From Halorubrum salipaludis (GTDB taxonomy: Archaea; Halobacteriota; Halobacteria; Halobacteriales; Haloferacaceae), in NCBI RefSeq assembly GCF_002286985.1, contig NZ_NSKC01000009.1:124001-188000 (forward strand): a DNA stretch of 64,000 nt, given 5' to 3'. This document shows, piece after piece, positions 8,112-16,779 of this stretch. Within the stretch, counting starts at the first letter, position 1; every line of letters begins with the position of its first letter. Made by a program: the position numbers and the translations under genes. The notes beneath the pieces were generated by a model that saw only the letters and a program-made list of their open reading frames with translations, made no database searches and had not been told where the DNA came from.

Positions 8112-8756
8112 CTACTCCTCGCCGGTCCCGTCCGCCTCGCCGTCCCCGAGCCGCGCCGCGATGAACTCCCGTTCCACCGGGTCGAGGTCGCGGTCGCCGT
8201 CGCGGAAGGCGCGCAGGCCCGCCCGGTACCGGTCGCCGACCGGCTCGCCCTCTTCGCCGGTTTCGGCTCCCGCGGCCGGCTCGGCCGCGGGGCGTTCGAG
8301 CTCCAGCTCGGCGATCCCGGTCCGATCGCCGGTGTACGCGAAGCCGCACTTATGCAGCGCCGCGTAGGCGAACGGGTTGTTGACCGCGATCTTCACCCGG
8401 TCGTACCCGTCGGCCGCGAGCCGCGCGACGGTCCGGTCGATCAGCCGCGGGCCGAGCCCCTCGCCCCGGCGCGCGACGTGGACGGTGACGTACCGGAGCC
8501 GACAGCAGTCCGGATCGGTCCGGTCCGGCGAGAAGGAGACCGCCGCGACCACGTCGTCGTCGAACGCGCTCGCCTCGACGGTCGGCGGGAGGGGCTCGTC
8601 CGGCTCCCACTCCGGCACCGCGGGCGAGCCGTCCGGGGTTCGCAACACCGCCTTGCCCGGCGCGCCGACGACGAACTTGCCGGCGTAGGCGAACGCCCGG
8701 TAGTCGAGCCGGAGCGTCGCCCCCGAGTCCGGACCGCCGAGGAACGCGTACTCCAT
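8112..8756 (-). CDS. GNAT family N-acetyltransferase
   Basis: A 214-residue protein whose middle (about residues 85-160) is a Gcn5-related acetyltransferase fold. The strand LRYVTVHVARRGEGLGPRLI contains the acetyl-CoA binding R/Q-x-x-G-x-G/A signature as RRGEGLG, followed by NPFAYAALHKCGFAYTG, the typical last strand and helix with a Tyr near the active site. The N-terminal ~80 residues (MEYAFLGGPDSG onward) are family-specific and the C-terminal ~45 are acidic. The start at 8756 was chosen because the stretch upstream is Arg-rich and unlike the rest. The acceptor substrate is unknown. Confidence 0.85.
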   Translation of the reverse strand: MEYAFLGGPDSGATLRLDYRAFAYAGKFVVGAPGKAVLRTPDGSPAVPEWEPDEPLPPTVEASAFDDDVVAAVSFSPDRTDPDCCRLRYVTVHVARRGEGLGPRLIDRTVARLAADGYDRVKIAVNNPFAYAALHKCGFAYTGDRTGIAELELERPAAEPAAGAETGEEGEPVGDRYRAGLRAFRDGDRDLDPVEREFIAARLGDGEADGTGEE

Positions 8757-8808
8757 GCCGACCGGTACGGCTCGCCGACCTAAATGAACGAGGGGTCGAC
8801 GCGACCGG

Positions 8809-8816
8809 TTTTTAAG
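8809..8816 (+). promoter_or_regulatory. TATA-like box of the methyltransferase gene
   Basis: The sequence tttttaag lies 24-31 nt before the ATG at 8840, consistent with a leaderless transcript starting at or near the start codon. Confidence 0.6.
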
Positions 8817-8839
8817 ACCTTCCGCGACCGAGCGCACCC

Positions 8840-9415
8840 ATGCACGGCCTCGGCGACGTTCGCTTCTTCGACCGGATCGCCCCCCTGTACGACCGGGTCA
8901 TGCCGCCGGCCGACGGCGAAGCGCTGGCCGCAGGCCTCGCCCACGCGACGCGTCCGATCGACCGACTGCTCGACGTGGGCGGCGGATCCGGGCGCGCCGC
9001 GGCCGCCCTCGCCGGCCCCGAGATAACCGTCGTCGACGCCTCGGTCGGCATGTTGACCCGCGCCCGAGAGCACCGCGACCGCGCCGCGATCGCCGGGGAC
9101 GCGGGACGGCTCCCGTTCCGCGACGGATCGGTCGACGCGGCGACGGTTGTCGACGCGTTTCACCACCTGCCGGACCAGCGAGCCGCGATCGAAGAGGCGG
9201 CGCGCGTGATCGCCCCCGGCGGCGCGCTCGTGGTCCGAGAGTTCGATCCGGCGCACCCCCTCGGCCGGGCCCTCGTCGCGAGCGAGCACGCGGTCGGGAT
9301 GGCGTCGCGGTTCCGGACGCCGGGCGACCTCGCCGACGCGCTCGCCGACGCGGGGTTCGACCCTCGGATCGTCGACCGCGGGTTCGCCTACACGGTCGTC
9401 GGCGTCCGAGAGTAG
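8840..9415 (+). CDS. Class I SAM-dependent methyltransferase
   Basis: A 191-residue methyltransferase. Motif I is LLDVGGGSGRAAAAL, followed by the acidic end of strand 2 (ITVVDAS), motif II-like GDAGRLPFRDGSVDAATVVD and the HHLPDQRAAIEEAARVIAPGG region typical of the UbiE/Methyltransf_11 group. These enzymes transfer a methyl group from S-adenosylmethionine to small molecules, quinones or proteins; the acceptor cannot be told. A strong TATA-like box supports the ATG at 8840. The protein is a little shorter than UbiE/MenG (about 230), so assignment to menaquinone methylation would be speculation. Confidence 0.88.
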   Translation: MHGLGDVRFFDRIAPLYDRVMPPADGEALAAGLAHATRPIDRLLDVGGGSGRAAAALAGPEITVVDASVGMLTRAREHRDRAAIAGDAGRLPFRDGSVDAATVVDAFHHLPDQRAAIEEAARVIAPGGALVVREFDPAHPLGRALVASEHAVGMASRFRTPGDLADALADAGFDPRIVDRGFAYTVVGVRE

Positions 9416-9587
9416 GTACCCGTTCGCGGGCGTACCGGTCCCGGACGAAACCGACCGCCTGCGGGGCCCTCTCGGATCTCGCAAGTCTGTCCGGTGACGG
9501 GGACGCCGACGGACCGGTCGTCGGAGCCGACGGTAACACGGTCCTCGACTGACAGGGTTATCGGGGGCGCCCCGCAAGTCGCGATCG

Positions 9588-10595
9588 ATGGACGACGGAT
9601 CTACGCGGACATCCAGGCGATCGGTGTTGGCTTCGGCAGGCGCTGCGCTCGCGGCGACGGCCGGCTGTCTCGGGTCGAGCGACGGCGACGGCGAACAGCC
9701 GGCGGCGTACACGACCCCCGCGGCCGCCGAGTTCGACGCGGTCGTCGACAGCCAGTGGCTCGAATCGAACCTCGACGACGTGCGCCTGCTCGACGTCCGC
9801 GACGAGGAGGCGTTCGGCGAGGGCCGGATCCCCGGCGCGCACCACTTCTCCAACTCGGAGATGTTCGACACGTACGCGGAGGAGACCCCGGACGGCTTCG
9901 AGGCCGACCCCGAGGCGATCGCGTGGACGCTCTCGCAGGCCGGGATCGAGGCGGACGACGACGTGGTGGTGTACGGCGCGGAGTCGAACCTCTGGGAGAC
10001 GTACGCCATCTACACGCTCAACGCGCTCGGCCACGAGGGGCAGGTCAGCCTGCTCGACGGCGGGTTCACGGTCTGGGACGCGGCCGGCGGCGAGACGGTC
10101 TCGGAGGCGCCCGAGGCGCAGGAGGCCACCTACGAGGCCGACCTCGACGCCAGCGTGGTGGCGACCCGGGAGTTCGTCGCCGACAACGTCGACGAGGACG
10201 GCGCCGCGGTCCCGATCCTCGACATGCGCTCGCCGGCGGAGTACTGGGGCGAAGACGAGCGCGGCGACCTCGACCGGTTCGGCCACGTCACCGGCGCGAC
10301 GAACCTCAACTTCGTCCAGAGCATCGACGACGAGGCCGGGCGGCTCCGGTCGCCCGAGGAGTTAGAGACCCTGTGGCTGGACGACGCCGGCCTCTCGGCC
10401 GACGAGACGGCGGTCGCCTACTGCCAGACCGCGATCCGCGCGTCGGTCGGCTGGTTCGTCCTCGACCAGTTCGGCTTCGACGACGTGCGCAACTACGAGG
10501 GGAGCTGGGCCGACTGGGGAACCCTCTCCGAGGACGACGGCTACTACTACACCACCGGCGAGGACACCGGAACGGTCGTCGACACGTTCGCGTGA
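9588..10595 (+). CDS. Exported thiosulfate sulfurtransferase-type rhodanese lipoprotein
   Basis: A 335-residue tandem-rhodanese protein. It has a twin-arginine signal (SRRSVLASAGAALAA) and lipobox T-A-G-C with Cys27 as the probable lipid anchor, so it acts outside the cell membrane. The first rhodanese domain begins VRLLDVRDEEAFGEGRIPGA but lacks the active cysteine; the second begins AAVPILDMRSPAEYWG and carries the active loop YCQTAIRAS with Cys279. This is the standard arrangement of thiosulfate:cyanide or 3-mercaptopyruvate sulfurtransferases. Exported rhodaneses are known in haloarchaea. There is no linked sulfur gene in the neighbourhood, so the donor is not clear. Confidence 0.9.
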   Translation: MDDGSTRTSRRSVLASAGAALAATAGCLGSSDGDGEQPAAYTTPAAAEFDAVVDSQWLESNLDDVRLLDVRDEEAFGEGRIPGAHHFSNSEMFDTYAEETPDGFEADPEAIAWTLSQAGIEADDDVVVYGAESNLWETYAIYTLNALGHEGQVSLLDGGFTVWDAAGGETVSEAPEAQEATYEADLDASVVATREFVADNVDEDGAAVPILDMRSPAEYWGEDERGDLDRFGHVTGATNLNFVQSIDDEAGRLRSPEELETLWLDDAGLSADETAVAYCQTAIRASVGWFVLDQFGFDDVRNYEGSWADWGTLSEDDGYYYTTGEDTGTVVDTFA

Positions 10596-10706
10596 GGCGG
10601 CTCGATCGGCGGCGCTGAGGCGCCCTGCTCTGCCGGAACGAACCGAACCGCACGGCGAAGGACGCCTCTTGATCGACGGCGGGAGTAGGTGAATCATTTC
10701 GGAGGG

Positions 10707-11110
10707 TCGGTTGTTTATAAGTCGGATTATGATGGTGCTGGCGGGTTTTTATAAGCGATCGACGATGCTGCGGTGAACAGCTTCAAAGCCCCAGTCGCGA
10801 GGACTCGCGCGGCTTGGTGCGCTCCTCGTCACTCGCGTTGCTCGTTCCTGCGGTGCTTCCGTCGCCGTGCTTCGCCCTCGCGACTGCCCCTTTGAGTCCC
10901 ACCCGACCGCAGCCTCACGCCTCCCCAGCCTCGTCGGCCGGCGCTTATAAGCGCCGGCCGACTCCCTCGCGCGTGCTCCTCGGCCGCAAAGCGGCCTCGG
11001 AGGCACACGCCACCGCTCCGTTTTTATAAGTAGTCGTCGACGCCGCTCACGGCTGTTGAAATACCGTCTCGCCACTACCCATCTGCAACACTCACTCCCG
11101 CAGTCCATCG
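10707..11110 (-). repeat. Structured dispersed element, copy A
   Basis: First of four related intergenic elements, here in minus orientation between two converging genes. In element order it contains the GTGAGTGTTGCAGAT start block, a TATA-like box (11023-11030), hairpin 1 (arms at 11003-11009 and the matching GCACGCG beyond a ggccgc/gcggcc inner stem), a perfect 30-bp palindrome centred on TTATAA (10933-10962), the conserved GTGGGACTCAAAGGGGC segment, a third stem (10876-10886 with 10792-10802, 11 perfect pairs) and the end box CTTATAAACAACCGA. Its stem-3 sequence is entirely different from that of copies C and D, yet still pairs. No protein-coding reading is convincing. Confidence 0.88.
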
Positions 11111-11178
11111 GCCCGTTCGGTATTCGGTTAGGGAACACCGAGCCGCTCCTCCCCGTTCCGTGGAATTCGACGGGCGGT

Positions 11179-11736
11179 CTACTCGATCTCTCGGATCACG
11201 CGCGCCGGGTTCCCGCCGACGACGACCCGGTCCGGCACGTCCTTCGTGACGACCGCACCCGAGGCGATCACCGCGCCGTCGCCGACCGCCACTCCCGGGT
11301 TGAGAACGGCTCGCCCCCCGATCCAGACGTCGTCGCCGACGGTCACCGGCTCGGCGCGCTCCACCCCCGTCGCGCGCTCGTCGGGGTCGATCGGGTGCGT
11401 CGGCGTGTAGACGTGGACGCCGGGCCCGAGCAGACATCGGTCGCCGAAGGTTATCGGGTTCGTGTCGAGGAACACGCAGCCGTAGTTCGCGAAGAACCCG
11501 TCGCCGACGGCGACGTTGTAGCCGTAGTCACACCGGAACGGGGGCTCGACGACGGGGTCGTCGCCGACCGCGTCGAACAGCTCCCGGAGCAGCGCCTCGC
11601 GGTGCGCCGACTCCGCCTCGCTCGTCGCGTTGTACCGCCGAGCGAGGTCGCGGGCGCGCTCCCGGTCGGCGACCAGCTCGGGGGCGTTCGGATCGTAGGG
11701 CTCCCCGGCGAGCATCCGCTCCGTCTCGGTGGGCAT
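11179..11736 (-). CDS. Sugar O-acetyltransferase, Maa/NodL type
   Basis: A 185-residue trimeric left-handed beta-helix acetyltransferase of the maltose/galactoside O-acetyltransferase group. The N-terminal helical cap (TERMLAGEPYDPNAPEL) is the Mac domain, followed by hexapeptide repeats from DYGYNVAVGDGFFANYGCVF to the C-terminus. HVYTPTHPIDPDERATG contains the catalytic His of the family (T-H-P), and VVVGGNPARVIREIE is the usual ending. It transfers acetyl from acetyl-CoA to a sugar hydroxyl; the physiological sugar is unknown even in well-studied members. The ATG at 11736 fits the conserved N-terminus. Confidence 0.92.
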   Translation of the reverse strand: MPTETERMLAGEPYDPNAPELVADRERARDLARRYNATSEAESAHREALLRELFDAVGDDPVVEPPFRCDYGYNVAVGDGFFANYGCVFLDTNPITFGDRCLLGPGVHVYTPTHPIDPDERATGVERAEPVTVGDDVWIGGRAVLNPGVAVGDGAVIASGAVVTKDVPDRVVVGGNPARVIREIE

Positions 11737-11797
11737 ACCCGACCGAGCGTGCCCCGTCGGATAGCCGTTTCCGTCGGGCTCGGCGTCTCCTCCTCAC

Positions 11798-12196
11798 TTA
11801 AACTGCCGTCACCCACGCCCGGTAGTCCTCGTCGAGCCCGTACACCTCCCGGAACGCGCGCTCGACGAACCCCGCGACGCGGTTCGCGTCCGAGCGGGCG
11901 GTGACGACGGCGTTCGTCCCCTCCGCCTCCTCCGGGCTTACCAGCTCGTCGATCCGGAACTCCGGGAACTCGCCGAGCAGGTCCTTAAGGCGGTCCAGTT
12001 CGTCGTCGGTGCAGTCGAGTATCAGCTCCGTGCCAGCGAGCTGGATCCACGGCGGCACCTCCCCGCCCTCCGTGGTGTCGCTGTCAGGGTCGACGTCGAC
12101 GGTCATCACCTCGCTCGACCGGGCGCGGTGGGCGGCGGCCGCGTCGGCGAACAGCTTCAACCGCTCTCCCTCGGTCGCGGCGTCGAATCTGGTCAT
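11798..12196 (-). CDS. Small haloarchaeal protein of unknown function
   Basis: A 132-residue acidic cytoplasmic protein starting MTRFDAATEGERLKLFADA. A central strand region (WIQLAGTELILDCTDDELD) and a C-terminal VVTARSDANRVAGFVERAFR helix give it a compact alpha/beta look. The start at 12196 is chosen because upstream codons are Arg-rich. It follows an unknown coiled-coil gene and shares strand and spacing (65 nt) with the hisI-containing run, so it could be in the same transcript. I do not recognise the family. Confidence 0.68.
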   Translation of the reverse strand: MTRFDAATEGERLKLFADAAAAHRARSSEVMTVDVDPDSDTTEGGEVPPWIQLAGTELILDCTDDELDRLKDLLGEFPEFRIDELVSPEEAEGTNAVVTARSDANRVAGFVERAFREVYGLDEDYRAWVTAV

Positions 12197-12261
12197 GCCC
12201 GCACGTCCGCGCCGCCGGTTCTTAAAAAGCCTCACCGCGAGTCCGCCGCTTCTTAAAAGGC

Positions 12262-13425
12262 CTACTCCCGCTCCGTCTCCGCCAGCACGTCCTCGGCGAT
12301 CGACAGGGTCCGCTCCGCCTCACGGACGCGGTCGTCGATGCGCTCCTCCGCCAGCAGCGCCAGCTCGGCGTCGTCGAGCGCGTCGCGCACCGCGGCCGCG
12401 CGGCGGAGCCGCTCGTACGCCTCGTCGCGCGCGAGATCGCGGATCGACCGGAGCGACGCCACCGTCTCGTCGTCGGCGACCCGCGAGACCAGGGGGATCA
12501 GCTCGTCGATCTCGTAGGCCAGCTCGTCGCCCTCGGCCGGCGGCCAGTCGAGCGTCAGCGGCTCGGCGTCCAGCCGCTCGACGTAGGTGCGGTGGACCGC
12601 GACCGCGGTCCGGAGCGCGCCGGGGTCGTCGACGTAGTGCTCCAGCTTCGAGTTCGAGTAGTCGGCGTACTCCAGCAGGGTCGGCAGGGGCTCCTCGCCC
12701 GCGTCGTACTCCTCGACGTACTCGCGGAGGTCGGTCGGCGGCACGTCCGCGTCGACGAACGGGGTGCCGTCGGCGCGGTCGAGGAATGAGAACACGTCTC
12801 GGGCCGACGCCGATTTATAAAAGGAGTCGAACGCCTCGCGGACCGCGTCGTTGTACGACGCGATCGGTTTCCGGAGCCGGGCCACGTCGGCGTCGAGGTC
12901 GGCGTCCGCCATGTCGGCGACCTCGCGGAGTTCGTCGAGCCGGGCGTCGAGCGCCTTTTTCGCCTCCCGCGCGGCCTTGCGCGCAGCCCGGTAGTCGTCG
13001 AGGGCCTCGTCGCGGTCGGCGAGCAGGTCGACGTACTCGCCGGCCGGCTCCAGCGCCTCGCGGGCGGCCGCGAAGTCGCTCTCCGAGAGCCGGCGCTTGT
13101 CGACCGCCTCCTCCGCGTCGGCGAACGCGTCGGCCGCGAGCGCGTCGTCGTCGGCGTCGACCGCGTCCCCGAACTCCCCGCGGAACTGGACGTACGAGCC
13201 GAAGTCGCCGGTGCCGACCGCGTCCTCCTCATACCGGTCGAGCACGCGGTGCGCCCGGCGGTACGCGTCGGCGGCGGCCTCGATCCGGTCCCGCCCGAGG
13301 TCGGCGATCCGCCCCTCGATCCGGGCGAGCTCGTCGTAGCGCTCGCGGAGCGTCGCGGCCGCCTCGCCCGCCGCGCGGACGGTGTCGGGGTCGGCCGCGC
13401 CGGTCGTCGCCCCCGCGCCGCTCAT
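12262..13425 (-). CDS. Acidic coiled-coil protein of unknown function (DUF7118-like)
   Basis: A 387-residue, almost wholly helical protein rich in Ala, Glu, Asp and Arg. Long heptad-like stretches such as YRAARKAAREAKKALDARL (about residues 143-161) and the C-terminal ERTLSIAEDVLAE indicate coiled coils; there is no membrane segment or signal. It starts immediately after the hisI stop with no gap, so the two are surely cotranscribed. From memory it resembles a haloarchaea-restricted family (DUF7118); that is unverified. No enzymatic motif was found; a structural or DNA-associated role is only a guess. Confidence 0.75.
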   Translation of the reverse strand: MSGAGATTGAADPDTVRAAGEAAATLRERYDELARIEGRIADLGRDRIEAAADAYRRAHRVLDRYEEDAVGTGDFGSYVQFRGEFGDAVDADDDALAADAFADAEEAVDKRRLSESDFAAAREALEPAGEYVDLLADRDEALDDYRAARKAAREAKKALDARLDELREVADMADADLDADVARLRKPIASYNDAVREAFDSFYKSASARDVFSFLDRADGTPFVDADVPPTDLREYVEEYDAGEEPLPTLLEYADYSNSKLEHYVDDPGALRTAVAVHRTYVERLDAEPLTLDWPPAEGDELAYEIDELIPLVSRVADDETVASLRSIRDLARDEAYERLRRAAAVRDALDDAELALLAEERIDDRVREAERTLSIAEDVLAETERE

Positions 13426-13809
13426 TCAGTACACCTCGTCAGGGTCGAAGACGCGCTCGCCGACGTGTTCGCCGTCGATCGTCCGGTGGAAACACGAGCG
13501 GTGGCCCGTGTGACACGCGCCCACGTTCTGGTCGACGAGGTACAGCAGGGTGTCGGCGTCGCAGTCGACCCGCACCTCGCGGATCTGTTGGGTGTGTCCG
13601 GAGGAGCCGCCCTTGTGCCACAGCTCGTCGCGCGACCGCGAGTAGTAGTGCGCCTCGCCGGTCTCGCGGGTGCGTTCGAGGGCCTCCGGCGAGACGTACG
13701 CGAGCATCAGCACCTCGCCCGAGTCGGCGTCCTGCGCGACCGCCGGGACGAGCCCGTCGTCGCCGAAGTCGACCTCGATCTCCCCCGCTCCCGCGTCGGC
13801 GTCGGTCAT
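13426..13809 (-). CDS. hisI: Phosphoribosyl-AMP cyclohydrolase
   Basis: A 127-residue HisI that opens the adenine ring of phosphoribosyl-AMP in the third step of histidine synthesis. [20 protein letters not shown] is the N-terminal signature, [16 protein letters not shown] is the substrate loop, and the metal-binding residues sit in DCDADTLLY and [13 protein letters not shown] (the two conserved cysteines and a His). The length matches stand-alone archaeal and alpha-proteobacterial HisI without the HisE domain. It is the first gene of a run with the coiled-coil gene directly abutting. No other his gene is in the window. Confidence 0.95.
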   Translation of the reverse strand: MTDADAGAGEIEVDFGDDGLVPAVAQDADSGEVLMLAYVSPEALERTRETGEAHYYSRSRDELWHKGGSSGHTQQIREVRVDCDADTLLYLVDQNVGACHTGHRSCFHRTIDGEHVGERVFDPDEVY

Positions 13810-13855
13810 GTCTCGCCGGACGCGCGGGGCTCGAATAGGCCTTTTGTCTGTCCCC

Positions 13856-14314
13856 CTACCCCCGACGCAACACCAGCGCGTCGCCGTCGGCGTACGCGTC
13901 GGCCCGCCGGTCGACGACCGCGAACCCCAGCTCCTCGTACAGCGACAGCGCGGCGTCGTTGTCGGGGTGCGCCTGGAGCGTCACGGCGCCACCCGCGTCG
14001 GCGATGACGGCCGAGAGCAGCCCGCGAGCCCGTCCCTCCCGGCGGTAGTCGGGATCGACGACGAGCTCGGCGAGGTGGACGCCGGGGCGGTTCGGGGCGT
14101 CGACCGGCAGCAGGTAGCCGACCGCCCGGCCGTCGGCGACGCTGACCAGGGCCGACCCGACCGCGAGCCCGTACTCCAGTAAGTCCGGGTTGGGCTGTCG
14201 GAGGTGGTCCTGTAGCTCCCGGATCCGGGCGGCGTCGGCCGGGCGGGCAGCGCGGACTCTGGGATCCGAGGCGGGGGGGTTCTCCGCGGTCGGCCGGTCC
14301 TCGCCGCCCGTCAT
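13856..14314 (-). CDS. GNAT family N-acetyltransferase
   Basis: A 152-residue single-domain GNAT. After a short acidic N-terminal tail, [20 protein letters not shown] is the first strand and helix; [21 protein letters not shown] contains the acetyl-CoA binding RREGRARG loop, and [20 protein letters not shown] is the conserved closing helix and strand. The arrangement resembles RimI-like or small-molecule acetyltransferases. It begins one base after the DUF92 gene ends, so the two form an operon in the order DUF92, GNAT. The substrate is unknown. Confidence 0.87.
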   Translation of the reverse strand: MTGGEDRPTAENPPASDPRVRAARPADAARIRELQDHLRQPNPDLLEYGLAVGSALVSVADGRAVGYLLPVDAPNRPGVHLAELVVDPDYRREGRARGLLSAVIADAGGAVTLQAHPDNDAALSLYEELGFAVVDRRADAYADGDALVLRRG

Positions 14315-14315
14315 C

Positions 14316-15647
14316 TCACGCGCCCACCCCGAGCGCGACGGCGGCGGCGACCGCGACGGTCGCCCCCGACAGCGTCGCGAGGAAGTTCACCGCCTGATTG
14401 CCGATCCGCTCGCCCTCGATCAGCGCGCCGAGGAGGCTGTCGACGGTCATCCCCGCGACCCCCGCGAGGACGACGATCCCGCCGCCGGCGACCGCGTCGC
14501 CGACCGGCATCCCGACCGCGGCGAGACCGGCGACGAGCAGCGCGCCCGCGAGCCCGGCGAGTTCGCCCTGCCACGTCACCGCGCCGTCGGTCCCCGGCTC
14601 GACGCGTCGCAGGGTGGTCACCAGCCGGGGCCCGTCGAAGAGCCCGCCGATCTCGGAGGAGAGCGTGTCGGCCATCGCGGTCGCGGTCGCGCCCGCGAAC
14701 GCGAAGCCGAAGAGCGCGCCCGGCACGCCGACGTGAGCGGTCGCCGCGTAGCCCACGACGGCGACGAGCGCGACCGCGGAGTTCGCCAGCACGTTTCCGG
14801 TGCCGCGGGCGCCCTCGTTCTCTTGGGCGACGCCGCGGTCCGCCTTCTCGTCGAAGCGGTACTTCGACGCTAACCCGCCGATCGCGTAAAACGAGATGAG
14901 CGTGGCGAACCAGCCGACACCGCCGAGGACGACGGCCAGCAGCGCGGACAACACCCCGGTCAGCATGCCGGGAACGGAGGCCGTCCCGAGCGCGAACGAG
15001 ACGTAGCCGAGTGCGCCGGTCACCGCCAGCCCGAAGGCGACGAGCGGGACGGTGACCGTCGGCTCCACCGCGACGAACCCCCAGACGGCGAACGCGACGA
15101 GGATGACCGTGATGTGCGCGTCCCGGTCGAACACGAGCGACCTGACGAGCGCCGCCCCGAGCGCGGCCACGGCCGCGAGGAAGGCGATTTCCGGGAGGCC
15201 GTCGACGAGCACCGACCCGTCGGTCTGGAGCAGCACGCCGACCTGTCCGGCGAGGGCGCCGAGCGTCCCGCCGGCGACGTACCCGGCGACGAGGGAGAAC
15301 TCGTCGGCGGAGCGCTCGGCGACCACCGCGCGGCCGAGGCGACCGCCGCCGACCGCGAGGGTCGCCGCGGCGAACGCCTCGTACGGGAGCGGCGCGCGGG
15401 GGAGGGAGGCGAACAGCGCGAGGCCGGCGGCCGCGAGCGCGAACGCGACGAAGCCGTAGAGGCGCTCCTCCTCGCGGTCGCCGGGCAGGGCGAGCGTCTC
15501 GAACCACACGCCGTCGCGGACCCCGAAGAAGGCGAGGCCGGCGACCGCGAGGAACGGCACGGCGGCGGCGTCGCCGAGCGCCGGCGCGAGGACGGCGACG
15601 GCAGCCACCGCGGCGAAGACACTCGCCCGTCGAAGCCTCCGTATCAC
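14316..15647 (-). CDS. DUF92 family integral membrane protein
   Basis: A 443-residue polytopic membrane protein with roughly ten to twelve hydrophobic segments. The C-terminal half carries the DUF92 hallmarks: GGLASKYRFDEKADRGVAQE, GTGNVLANSAVAL, ATATAMADTLSSEIG and AGMTVDSLLGALIEG, the last two being the conserved acidic motifs. Plant DUF92 protein VTE6 is a phytyl-phosphate kinase, and archaeal members have been suggested to act on isoprenoid phosphates; that role here is inference. The N-terminal ~190 residues form an additional membrane region, longer than in bacterial DUF92 proteins. It leads an operon with a GNAT gene. Confidence 0.88.
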   Translation of the reverse strand: MIRRLRRASVFAAVAAVAVLAPALGDAAAVPFLAVAGLAFFGVRDGVWFETLALPGDREEERLYGFVAFALAAAGLALFASLPRAPLPYEAFAAATLAVGGGRLGRAVVAERSADEFSLVAGYVAGGTLGALAGQVGVLLQTDGSVLVDGLPEIAFLAAVAALGAALVRSLVFDRDAHITVILVAFAVWGFVAVEPTVTVPLVAFGLAVTGALGYVSFALGTASVPGMLTGVLSALLAVVLGGVGWFATLISFYAIGGLASKYRFDEKADRGVAQENEGARGTGNVLANSAVALVAVVGYAATAHVGVPGALFGFAFAGATATAMADTLSSEIGGLFDGPRLVTTLRRVEPGTDGAVTWQGELAGLAGALLVAGLAAVGMPVGDAVAGGGIVVLAGVAGMTVDSLLGALIEGERIGNQAVNFLATLSGATVAVAAAVALGVGA

Positions 15648-15776
15648 ACCGTCGGGTACCCGGGACGCGCACTTAACGGTCCCGACACCGCCCCGTCGCC
15701 GTCGCCGGAGTACGCTCTCTCCGTCTGGCGATCACGAGGGTGGCGCCGCCGAGCGCCGGATCGCCGGCTCCGGGGT

Positions 15777-15890
15777 TCAGTAGCGGTACTCGTTGAACTG
15801 GACCGCGTGCCCCTCGATCACGCGGACGGCCGCTTCTGGGTCCTCCTCGTCGTCGGCCGTCCGATCCTCGTGTGAGGCAACCTCTCTCAT
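15777..15890 (-). CDS. Possible 37-residue acidic peptide
   Basis: A short reading frame encoding MREVASHEDRTADDEEDPEA and then AAVRVIEGHAVQFNEYRY-like residues at the C-terminus. The ATG at 15890 has a TATA-like acttatc at 15914-15921, 24-31 nt upstream, the proper leaderless spacing, which is the main support. The frame stays open upstream to 16043, but that part would overlap the HAD gene and is Thr/Ser-rich, so the short start is preferred. It fills the gap of about 350 nt between the DUF92 and HAD genes. Function unknown. Confidence 0.4.
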   Translation of the reverse strand: MREVASHEDRTADDEEDPEAAVRVIEGHAVQFNEYRY

Positions 15891-15913
15891 GTCCGTGAGG
15901 TAGACGTTGTCGT

Positions 15914-15921
15914 TGATAAGT
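15914..15921 (-). promoter_or_regulatory. TATA-like box before the 37-residue frame
   Basis: On the minus strand acttatca reads 24-31 nt before the ATG at 15890. It stands out in an otherwise GC-rich gap. Confidence 0.4.
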
Positions 15922-15999
15922 GTTGTCCACGTCGTGAAAGTGATCGTCCGACGTATCGGCGTCGAAAGCGGCGCAGAGACGGGATCGCCGATTGGGTCG

Positions 16000-16779
16000 T
16001 CAACCGATGACGCGGTCGATGTCGCCGAGGTCGTCGAGGACATAGTCCGGCGACACCCCCGCGTCCGCGACCGCGGCCTCGTCGGTGACGCCGGACAGCA
16101 CGAGCGCGGTGGTCATCCCGGCCCGCTCGCCGAGGGCGATGTCGGTGTCGAGGCGGTCGCCGACGACGAGACACTCCTCGGGCGGGTACGGCAGCCGCTC
16201 GCGGACCATCTCGATCGCCGTGTCCGAGGGCTTCCCGAGCACCGCGTCGGGCTCGCGCTCGGCGACCCCCGCGATCGCGTTGATCACGGCGCCGGACCCC
16301 GGCACGTCGCGCTCGGGGGCCGGGATGACCACGTCGGGATCGGTGCCGATGAAGGGGATGTCGCGCTCTAGCGCCCACAGCGCGGTACAGAGGTCGTCGT
16401 AGTGGAACTCGGGGTCGATCGACGCGACGAGCGCGTCCGCAGCGTCGACGTCGTCGGTCGTCGCGAGCCCGGCCGCCTCGAACTGGTCGACCAGCCCCGG
16501 GTCGCCGATACACAGCAGCTCGTCGGCCGCGTGGCGCTCGCGCAGGTACCGCGTGGTCACGGTCCCGGCGGTGAACACCCGGTCCGCGTCGACCTCGTAG
16601 CCCGCGGCGCCGAGTCGGTCGACGTACGCGGGCGGGGCCTTCGTCGGGTTGTTCGAGACGAACAGCGTCTCGATCCCGGCCTCGCGGAGCCGGCGGTAGC
16701 CCGCCGGCGCGTCCGGGATGGGATCGTCGCCTCGCACGACCGTGCCGTCCACGTCGAGGACGGCGCCGCTGAACTCCAT
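16000..16779 (-). CDS. HAD-IIA family phosphatase (NagD-like)
   Basis: A 259-residue haloacid dehalogenase hydrolase of subfamily IIA. Motif I is AVLDVDGTVVRGD (nucleophile and acid/base Asp), motif II is LFVSNNPTKAP, motif III lies around LGKPSDTAIEM and motif IV is LVVGDRLDTDIALGERAGM. The C2a cap between motifs II and III defines the NagD/AraL group, which dephosphorylates nucleotides, sugar phosphates or phosphoglycolate. The substrate cannot be set from sequence. It diverges from the GTP cyclohydrolase III gene, with about 160 nt between the two starts. Confidence 0.92.
   Translation of the reverse strand: MEFSGAVLDVDGTVVRGDDPIPDAPAGYRRLREAGIETLFVSNNPTKAPPAYVDRLGAAGYEVDADRVFTAGTVTTRYLRERHAADELLCIGDPGLVDQFEAAGLATTDDVDAADALVASIDPEFHYDDLCTALWALERDIPFIGTDPDVVIPAPERDVPGSGAVINAIAGVAEREPDAVLGKPSDTAIEMVRERLPYPPEECLVVGDRLDTDIALGERAGMTTALVLSGVTDEAAVADAGVSPDYVLDDLGDIDRVIG

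Noticed and set aside
10707-11110. Element copies as insertion sequences or MITEs with terminal inverted repeats
   Set aside because: The two ends (GATCGATAAAC block and CTTATAAACAACCGAT box) are not inverted repeats of each other, no transposase is present and no flanking target duplication was seen. A non-autonomous element without such ends is still possible.
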